Shown here piece after piece: positions 58,501 through 64,000 of a DNA stretch of 64,000 nucleotides. The position numbers and the translations under genes are program-made. The notes under the pieces are model-generated. The model had not been told where the DNA came from and ran no database searches. It worked only from the letters and a program-made list of their open reading frames with translations. Location of the stretch: NCBI RefSeq assembly GCF_021130785.1, contig NC_060214.1, positions 110,191,001-110,255,000 on the forward strand, given 5' to 3'. This DNA comes from Homalodisca vitripennis (taxonomy: Eukaryota > Arthropoda > Insecta > Hemiptera > Cicadellidae). The stretch's first letter is position 1, and the number at the start of each line of letters is the position of its first letter.

Positions 58501-61500
58501 CAACATAGAACACAGAACCATAAAACAAGTCATTACAAGAATCAACAAACATCAACAACAAACTATGATTAACTTAGTATTTATTAGGCTTGGTTTTGTC
58601 TAACCGAAGCATATTAGGAAGTCCAGGGGGTACAAATTGCTGATTTTGCCATATCATCTCTTATTGTTTACAAGTTAGTATGTGAGACACATTTAGACCA
58701 TTTTGACTCAGTAACTGGACTTCCCCCAACCTTTGCGGGACTTCTCCAAATCCCACCCACACCTGAGGGGGTGTAAATATTAAAAATTTCATCAATTTAC
58801 TTTTAGTTGTTTTTTTTAATTTGGTTTTGAGTAATCTTTTCTTACATATTTAAATCTAAAATTATAACTTAACCATTTATTATAGATCCCAATTCGAATT
58901 GCATTCCAAGTTAGGCCAAAATTAGTGTTATTATTCGGTCATGTTTTATAGTTACATACATACACACATATAGATTCATAATTTAGAGCTGGTTGTGTTT
59001 GAAACTGTGGTAATCCAACAAAAAGGGCAAAGAGAACAGAAGATTAATATTTCAGATGGTATATAAACCTTTTATTAATACAACAAAATCCGTTTACTAA
59101 GCATTTTATATATTCTGGATTGAGCATGTTTTTGTTCCTCAAAGTCTCTTAGTAACATTCTACATTAATTTATAGTTTCATCTTTGCTAGGAAATAAAAT
59201 AAACATAACCCCTTTCTTGTCTCAGATCAAAGTGCACATGATTTACCACACTCATTAAAACTGTTCGTCTTTGGGTATCTGTGTTTTCTGTTTCCAGATG
59301 TTTGTTCAGATTCTGGAATTGTATGAAAAGTCTAAGTTACATCATAATCACAATATGCTATAAAGACTATTGCTGTATTAGATAAGAAATGGCAGAACAC
59401 TTTTAAGTCACTTTTTTCGCTAATCTGTGAGCACAGCTTATAATAACCTAAGCGGTTGGTCACAATATAATAAGATCATACAAAATTTGTTAAATTCTTC
59501 TGAAATGATTGCATTCTACGTTGTCTGCTAATTATCTCATCAACTTTCCTAACCACATCATTCATCATGTACATAAGAGAAGGCCATCCACCTCTTGTTT
59601 CATCATAGGTGTTTGTCTGACATTCAATGAACTTCCTAACCCACTTGCACCATTCAATCACTCACTGCACATTCACTGCAAATCTCTGCAACATGATGAT
59701 GGATTTCTACTCTCTTACCAAAGACATTCCAAATCTAGAGGTCTCACTGAGATTAGTATCTAGGACAAGGCAACAGAATTCGCTATTTTTTTCTCTAGAT
59801 CCTCTCAATGTTAGTAGTACAGTACACCTTACTATCAGATAGTGCTTTAATATTTAATTCTGTGAGACCCAGTGGCGTAACTATGGGGAGAATGAGGGGG
59901 GTAGGAACCCTCCCTTAAAGCCTAAGATATGTTCTTATGACAACAATCCAACTTTTTTAAAATACAGAAGTCAATATTTTGCTTTGTTCAGAATTATTCC
60001 ATACCCTCCGGTGTAGTCTGCTCTTCATTCAGATTCATTCCCCCAAAGACAAGTTTTAGTTACGCCAATGGTGAGATGGCTCCTTTCTCTTTTCTATGGT
60101 GTCAACAATCCCATAAAAAAAGGTAAAAGATTGAATCTCTCAATTGACAGGAAGATCATTTGATTTAAGTATTGTAAACAGCATACAAACCACAATTGTA
60201 ATGAACTGTTATGGCATCAGTTTGTTGCCTACGAATAAAGAACAATTTAAGCGTGCATGCATAGAGTATAAACATAAGAGCTACGCTGCCATTAGAAAAT
60301 AATACTACTTACTTTCCATACTAATACTAATACAAATTTAGAAATTAATTTGGCCGCAGCAGCTATTTTAGTATTTTAGCCATGATCAACAGAAGGAAAT
60401 GCTCACCTAACCTTTTTCCCAGTCCAAGTAGATATGGTGGGCCTCAAATCTGTCATTATCATCCAGTGTTGCATAGGCATAGATCAGGTGAGTACATAAT
60501 CCTGGATCTAGGTCCCGGAGTGGGAATATTCCCGATTCGGGAATGTTTCTGTTCCTCCCTGTGTAGAAACATACAATCTTCTTGTCCTTCCACGTTACTG
60601 GAACTGAAACTTAAGTAATTAGTAATATCTATTAGCAATACTAATTAGAAGTAATATTTATTTAAGTAATGTAGTGTTTACTACAAGCTTCTTCACGTAG
60701 GCTATATTATAAACCATTTAAATAAATTTATAGGTAACTAAGTTCTAAGTATTCCTATTCAAATTGCAATGCTACATTGCTACCACAATTAAATTCTTGG
60801 AATATATATTTGCCTTACTGCAGAACAGAGGTTAAATTGAAACTGTCAATAATTCATACATGCCTATACAGTGCAAGGTTTGTGTTGTGATGGCTGAACT
60901 ATTAAGTAACAAACAATATGATCAACAGTGTCTATATCCCGAGACTATTAGTTCATCTCCACAGTAAAATCAATGAGAAAACAGGTCAAATAAAACAAAA
61001 TTTAGCCAGAGTTTGTAATATATTTCTTGGAAAACAAAAAACAACTAAAAAATGGTTTCAAAACTTTTTTTAGAATAAATTAAAATATGGAATTTCATTT
61101 TTAAAGTAATAATCATGAACAATACTGTGCATAATAAAAATATTTGTTGCTCAAAATGTCTGATATTGGTAATATTTGTGTGGCGACATTCTAGATTTTT
61201 AAACCTTGTACCATACTAATTAAACAATTTTAATTTAATTCTAATTGTTTTTCTTTGTGTTATATTGTTAACGAAGTACAATTAGTTGAATAAAATTAAA
61301 TCTTGTTTTAGCTGTTCACCTTGAAATGCTCAAATAAGGATGCATCATTTTACAACCTGTTGACCTTGAAAATATCTTCCTGCTCATTTCTTAATTTGCT
61401 TTTAGAGGGTCAAAGACCCCTTTAAATTCAAACACTAGGAAAACACAGAATGGAAAATACCTTTACACTGATATAACTTTCACAAAATTGAGGCTATACA

Positions 61501-63059
61501 AGTAAATTTCAGGATACCAATATGAGAATTAGAAAAATATGTTTCAAGTAATCGGTGATTACTTGTCAGGGTTAGGCTTATATGAAAATTCTAAAAATTC
61601 GTTACCAAGAATCAAGTTTTGCATACATAAGTTGTAAAGAAGAAACAAAACACGTATGTGTTTGTCTAAGCATGTTGCTAAAAAGTAAACAATTGTTTGG
61701 TAATTTTTTAAATTTGTGAATATATTTAATAAATGAATTTGACCTACAATGATTTTGCATTTAGAGTCTCTACTCTCAATTTAAAATGTATGGTGCTTCA
61801 AAATTGACAGTCCAAAATTGCTTGTATGATATTATTTGCATGCTTTTACATTTATATAGTATGTTTTCCATTGAACAACACCATTACATTTTTTTTTAAA
61901 GAAAGTGGTCATCGGGAAATTTTGAAATAGAAATGTTATTTGTTACCAAAGAAATATGATTTTAATATGCCATATCTCCTTATAAAATAATTTCGAACAT
62001 ACATCTAGACTTCTAATAAAAATGTTTTAATTTATTTCTGATTTTAGGAAGTCAAAATAAAGAGGAATTTTGGGAATCAAACACTGATATCAGCTTCAAT
62101 ATTAAATAAGGTTTTGAGTTCTTTTCATACCAAAAAGTCATTCTAGTTCTACTTTAACTTTTTTTTAACAATTATGTTTAGACACAATATATAGAATAGC
62201 TTTAAGTTCAAATTAAAGTTTACACATGTACACAGCTTAGCGTAGGCCTACAGAGATTTTTCTACTCTTTCCAACCAAAACTATTCTTTATGTTAAATTT
62301 AAGTTTTGTCAGTAGACATCAATCATCATCCAAAAACAATACTTGGTACTCACGTATTATATCGACCACACCCCTACATTTCTTCAAACACAAAAATTCA
62401 ACAAAAACAAACATTACCAAACAAAAACTAAACTCTTTATTGAAAAAAAAAACACACAAAACTTGTTTTTATTCTTGATCACATTCCGCCACCCAAAATG
62501 CGAGTGCCTCCGGCCATCAGCGCGGCCTTCGGCCGCACGGTGCTGCCCCGCGCTGATGTCAACGATAGAAAAACATCCCTCGAGATCGTACCTATCAGTA
62601 AAATATCAAATTCTAGAGGGGCTGATCAGACATATAAATTGAATTGTAATGAAAAGGCAATTATGTACCGTGTAAAAAACTTAATAAATCATGAATACCC
62701 CTTATTATTGTTATCGCTGGAGCGGCCGGTCGCTGAACCTTGACCAGTGGGGAAGGGACAAGTATTACGATAAGATAACACCAGACGTCTATTATGGGCA
62801 GTTACCTTAACAAAAACCATGCTTCTAAATTACCAAATATGTTGATGTTTTAAAATACTAATAGTGTGGTCGATATAATACGTAAGTACCCAATACTTTT
62901 CTGTTAAAATATTCCTGCAATAGTTTGAAGCTTGGAGTGTTTCTTGTTGAAGGAAGTAGTACTATTATTTTACAAAAAAGTATAGTGTAAAAGATTCTTA
63001 CTTGCGTTTACAAAATTCCACAATAACAGGACCACTATCTGTAGCTCCTTTACCCACAT
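47898..63059 (-). CDS. Secreted GH18 chitinase-like protein, catalytic residues lost (eight exons, whole gene)
   Basis: Join on minus strand: 63059-63002, 60603-60412, 57251-57004, 55195-55071, 54046-53929, 52372-52184, 51283-51161, 48041-47898. This totals 1197 nt, 398 residues plus stop, all phases agreeing. Residues 1-19 (MWVKELQIVVLLLWNFVNA) are a signal peptide. GH18 landmarks in order: KKIVCFYTGRNR, LCTHLIYAYA, a motif region KLGGINLSWHRPGFP, YLDFMNVFAFNYR, LILGVPTYGRSL, LPYFEICRLL, YFVGFEDINSVKLK, and GGLMFWTIDYDDFRGDC. Active chitinases carry DGxDxDWE at the motif; here it is GGINLSWH, so all three Asp and the proton-donor Glu are changed. It is therefore probably a lectin-like or growth-factor-like protein, as are IDGFs. 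No chitin-binding domain follows. AATAAA lies just after the stop. Confidence 0.9.
48042..51160 (-). other. Intron 7 of the chitinase-like gene
   Basis: A 3.1-kb intron, AT-rich; it includes a retrotransposon tail at 50087-50440 (separate entry). No other gene recognised. Confidence 0.6.
50087..50440 (-). pseudogene. C-terminal tail of a non-LTR retrotransposon ORF2 (zinc-knuckle end)
   Basis: Minus-strand frame with RVIGLIKGHGHLRKHLHKVG, then CRMCDKQEETAEHLLFDC, the C-x2-C-x-H-x-C type end that follows RNase H in R1/I/Jockey-type elements. No RT upstream in register, so only the terminal piece remains. It sits in intron 7 of the chitinase-like gene in the same orientation. Confidence 0.68.
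51161..51283 (-). CDS. Chitinase-like exon 7
   Basis: The acceptor GTGTTTCAG lies before 51283 and the donor GTAGGT starts at 51160; phase 0 both ends, 41 codons. It encodes ICRLLKSGNLQIENPSSPFG, VTARHNNYFVGFEDINSVKL and K, corresponding to the YxEIC...W-V-G-Y-D-D-x-x-S region of chitinases. Confidence 0.92.
51400..52140 (+). pseudogene. Heavily decayed retrotransposon RT C-terminus
   Basis: Broken plus-strand pieces resemble the thumb region and tail of a non-LTR RT (a LTSAGINIL-like start, a LKTVFYAHVN-like piece, GDCVYGATFL-like and KRAIRIILYLK-like residues near 51630-51710), ending with ATGAATAAAGATTGTTGTTA at about 52134. Many stops. It lies antisense in intron 6 of the chitinase-like gene. 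Confidence 0.4.
52184..52372 (-). CDS. Chitinase-like exon 6
   Basis: The acceptor TTCTGCAG lies before 52372 and the donor GTTAGT starts at 52183; phase 0 both ends, 63 codons. It encodes DFTVKYYLGQGVDREKLILG, VPTYGRSLVIYGSEEHISDL and a segment ending GSLPYFE. LxLGxPxYGRS is a strongly conserved GH18 signature. Confidence 0.93.
52373..53928 (-). repeat. Intron 5 of the chitinase-like gene with two dispersed repeats
   Basis: 52640-52905 matches one arm of palindromic family B (ATCGTTTCAACATCAGGGAC, GATCTGGAGCTAAACG). 52905-53110 is a second dispersed repeat also present inverted at about 56415-56600 (shared TTAGTGATGTGCTCCTGGAC). 53190-53370 has weak resemblance to a mariner N-terminal piece (GRPSTITDE-like, here DRPSTITDETVQTVK). 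Confidence 0.55.
53929..54046 (-). CDS. Chitinase-like exon 5, altered M-x-Y-D motif
   Basis: The acceptor TTTACTACAG lies before 54046 and the donor GTAAGT starts at 53928; phase 2 in, phase 0 out. It encodes YLDFMNVFAFNYRIPVETET and SQFAPLYSSGLNDKSQSNI. Active chitinases have M-x-Y-D-x-H/F here; this protein has F-A-F-N-Y, a further sign of lost catalysis. Confidence 0.9.
54085..54207. mobile_element. Short hairpin element beside exon 5
   Basis: Arms TGTGAAGGAAACGGGATTTT and its complement run inward to a loop near GAAGAAGAGAT; each arm is about 55 bp with few mismatches. It lies 39 bases from the acceptor of the chitinase-like exon 5, in intron 4. Non-coding, MITE-like. Confidence 0.75.
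54472..54779. mobile_element. hAT-like short element (CAGTGGCGTAACTA family), diverged copy
   Basis: Left end CAGTAGTGTAACTAGGAATT; reversed right end AGTGTGGTGTAACTTGTAAC. Similar ends occur at 59870-60070 and, incompletely, at 56140-56365 and 63752 onward. These CAGTGGCGTA ends are typical of hAT-type MITEs. No clear 8-bp duplication at this copy. Confidence 0.5.
55071..55195 (-). CDS. Chitinase-like exon 4
   Basis: The acceptor TTGTTCCAG lies before 55195 and the donor GTAAGT starts at 55070; phase 0 in, phase 2 out. It encodes ALREEFEQESRATGKNSLLI, SIDVPHDPKVLDERFDIHSL and S, matching the GH18 region in which active enzymes have LLTxAV/S-type strands. Confidence 0.9.
55196..57003 (-). 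other. Intron 3 of the chitinase-like gene
   Basis: It holds a CA microsatellite (55448-55501), a partial hAT-like end near 56340-56365 (CTAGCTACACCACTG), and the inverted copy of the dispersed repeat at 56415-56600. No gene recognised. Confidence 0.6.
55448..55501. repeat. (CA)n microsatellite
   Basis: About 54 bases of CA dinucleotides with a few CG-type interruptions (ACACGCACACGCACGCACAC). Confidence 0.95.
57004..57251 (-). CDS. Chitinase-like exon 3, degenerate catalytic motif
   Basis: The acceptor CTGTTGCAG lies before 57251 and the donor GTATGC starts at 57003; phase 1 in, phase 0 out. It encodes SSSEQYYKKNPVKMVAVGKG, a helix rich in Arg (DEERRRTFARNSVQFLRTNK), then LGGINLSWHRPGFPLGSADD and VNYILLLQ. 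The GGINLSWHRP segment aligns with DGLDLDWEYP of active chitinases. Confidence 0.92.
57497..57742. mobile_element. Palindromic Tc/mariner-type MITE (TA duplication)
   Basis: Left end CAGGGTGTAAATGAAAATAC; reversed right end CAGGGCGTAACTGAAATACA; TA at 57495-57496 and 57743-57744. Inner arms AGGAGGTTGTTCCTGGGATC pair perfectly with their complement near 57700. 246 bp, non-coding, in intron 2 of the chitinase-like gene. Confidence 0.82.
57743..59869 (-). other. Intron 2 of the chitinase-like gene, remainder
   Basis: AT-rich. Apart from the MITEs at either end I recognise nothing; short frames near 59476-59842 overlap in both strands and show no family resemblance. Confidence 0.5.
59870..60070. 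mobile_element. hAT-like short element (CAGTGGCGTAACTA)
   Basis: Ends CAGTGGCGTAACTATGGGGA and (reversed right) CATTGGCGTAACTAAAACTT; candidate 8-bp duplications GTGAGACC (59862-59869) and GTGAGATG (60071-60078) agree at six of eight positions. 201 bp, non-coding, intron 2. Confidence 0.7.
60412..60603 (-). CDS. Chitinase-like exon 2, GH18 N-terminal strands
   Basis: The acceptor TTTCAG lies before 60603. It encodes IPVTWKDKKIVCFYTGRNRN, IPESGIFPLRDLDPGLCTHL and IYAYATLDDNDRFEAHHIYL: the first beta strands of the GH18 barrel. Donor GTTAGG at 60411 is used because the stronger-looking GTGAGC five bases on would include an in-frame TAG. Phase 1 to phase 1. Confidence 0.88.
60604..62344 (-). 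other. Intron 1 of the chitinase-like gene, 3' part
   Basis: AT-rich intron sequence without recognisable features up to the family A element. Confidence 0.55.
62345..62890. mobile_element. Family A inverted-repeat element, copy 4 (diverged subfamily)
   Basis: Left end GGTACTCACGTATTATATCG, right end the matching complement (with one differing base), flanked by perfect CAATACTT at 62337-62344 and 62891-62898. The interior shares the GC-rich palindrome (CATCAGCGCGGCCTTCGGCC region) and flanking sequence with the caz-intron copies, but the terminal 20 bases differ at several positions. 546 bp, in intron 1 of the chitinase-like gene. Confidence 0.86.
63002..63059 (-). CDS. Chitinase-like exon 1, signal peptide
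   Basis: ATG at 63059-63057 directly follows an acceptor-like TTTTTACAG, so a 5' UTR intron is likely upstream. It encodes MWVKELQIVVLLLWNFVNA with a hydrophobic core and a small residue at the end; donor GTAAGA at 63001; phase 1 out. Confidence 0.82.
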
Positions 63060-63061
63060 CT

Positions 63062-64000
63062 GTAAAAAGTTAAATCAAGCAGAAAATAAATAGGCCTACA
63101 GTACTAGTATTAAGTAGTATTGCATTTATAACCATACAAAAACTTCACAAATTATAACATAATATAGATATAAATGAGAAGCATTTTCAATACAAATAGA
63201 TTCATTTCTATCATTTTACTATATAAAGTGATGTATATATTACTTGGAGATATTAATGCAAAACAAAATTAATGTTATGATTTCCTTATTGGCGGCCCAT
63301 CGTTATTGTAAAATTCCTCAAGCCACAGCTTGTGGATGATAAATCCCAACAATTTTGGATGGCAGTGGATGTTCTGGCTGAACAAGGTTAACCTACACCT
63401 GATGGAATGCATGTAACCTTGTACAACTCCTCACATATTGCTGAAATATACAATTTTGTCATTATCTTCATTTCAAAATCTAAAATTGAAGCAAAACATT
63501 ATTTCATCTCTCAAAATTATTTTATTACTCTCAAAATGTCCTTCCATTCCATTCCTTCATATACTACCTTATTTAATTATTTAAACCGTTTAAAATTACA
63601 GCTTACTCAAAGGAGAGTCACAAAAAGTGCTCAAACTACATGTCCCACCATGATTACTCATCTTGAGCAATATGTCCTTGCTTTTGTTGATCCCCGTGAC
63701 CTCTGGCATTACAAGGATGGCACCACAGGAATTCTCTGACAACATTAAAAGCCAGTGGTGAATCCAGTTGAGGGGCCATGGCCCCCTCAGAGATTTTCAA
63801 AAAGAGTGTTTCAATTAACAAAACTTCACCACTCTTGCATTCTAATCTTAAGAAACCAAATTAATAATAACTTATAAACTAAACTTTGAACGTGAGTAAA
63901 TTAATTTCTAAACATTTTGTTTTTTTGTTCAATTGAAATGCAAAATCACCTGTTTACAGTGACTAAAACGAAGGTACCTCCCCTAAAAATCAGCACTGGA
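63062..64000. other. Region upstream of the chitinase-like start codon
   Basis: It should contain the 5' UTR intron or the promoter. A 110-codon plus-strand frame at 63407-63739 has no recognisable family. A CAGTGGTGAATCCAG end at 63752 resembles the hAT-like repeat family. No TATA or initiator site could be called with confidence. Confidence 0.45.

Noticed and set aside
63407..63739. 110-codon plus-strand frame near the right edge
   Set aside because: AT-rich composition, no recognisable motif and no splice context.
1..64000. CRISPR arrays, bacterial operons, tRNA or rRNA genes
   Set aside because: None seen; the window is eukaryotic with spliced genes, and no cloverleaf or rRNA core was recognised.

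Overview
The window looks like a piece of a large, AT-rich, intron- and transposon-rich animal genome, most likely an insect. It carries an intact FUS-family gene of the insect cabeza type, a secreted GH18 chitinase-like gene with insect-style exons, and many arthropod-typical DNA transposons (mariner, piggyBac-like, pogo-like, Helitron, short inverted-repeat elements). I cannot name the species from sequence alone.

Layout. (1) 1-29.1 kb, plus strand: a complete cabeza/FUS orthologue in ten coding exons (79-28769). It encodes a G/Y/Q/S-rich low-complexity N-terminus, an RRM, RGG tracts, a RanBP2-type zinc finger and a C-terminal R-P-Y. Its introns are packed with mobile elements: a 5.2-kb nested piggyBac-like composite in intron 1, a decayed reverse transcriptase fragment in intron 4, piggyBac-like elements on both sides of the second RRM exon, and a pogo-like element in intron 9. 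(2) 30.1-36.5 kb: a decayed Tc1/mariner-type transposase on the minus strand, split by a near-full-length non-LTR retrotransposon on the plus strand (PHD-finger ORF1; endonuclease/reverse transcriptase ORF2 broken by one frameshift). (3) 36.5-44.6 kb: mostly featureless, with a short Helitron (39.0 kb), a dead mariner (40.5-41.8 kb), an unassigned ORF (42.4 kb) and a hairpin element (44.0 kb). (4) 44.6-47.5 kb: two linked minus-strand exons of an unidentified gene, palindromic repeats and a possible plus-strand first exon. (5) 47.9-63.1 kb, minus strand: a complete eight-exon gene for a secreted 398-residue GH18 protein in which every catalytic acidic residue of the DxxDxDxE motif is replaced, so it is a chitinase-like rather than a chitin-cleaving protein.

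The most unusual content is: a family of inverted-repeat elements with perfect 8-bp target duplications (four insertions, one a head-to-head inverted dimer mobilised as a unit); the nesting of this family inside two different TTAA-flanked elements; and a one-base phase problem in cabeza exons 3-4. As assembled, the 52-nt exon 4 is essential to reach the RRM. If one G is restored in exon 3, exon 4 becomes a frame-breaking, poison-type exon.

The two main genes are convergent (caz +, chitinase-like -) and I see no functional link between them. All gene models are hand-built from splice consensus, frame continuity and remembered protein families; no database search was possible.
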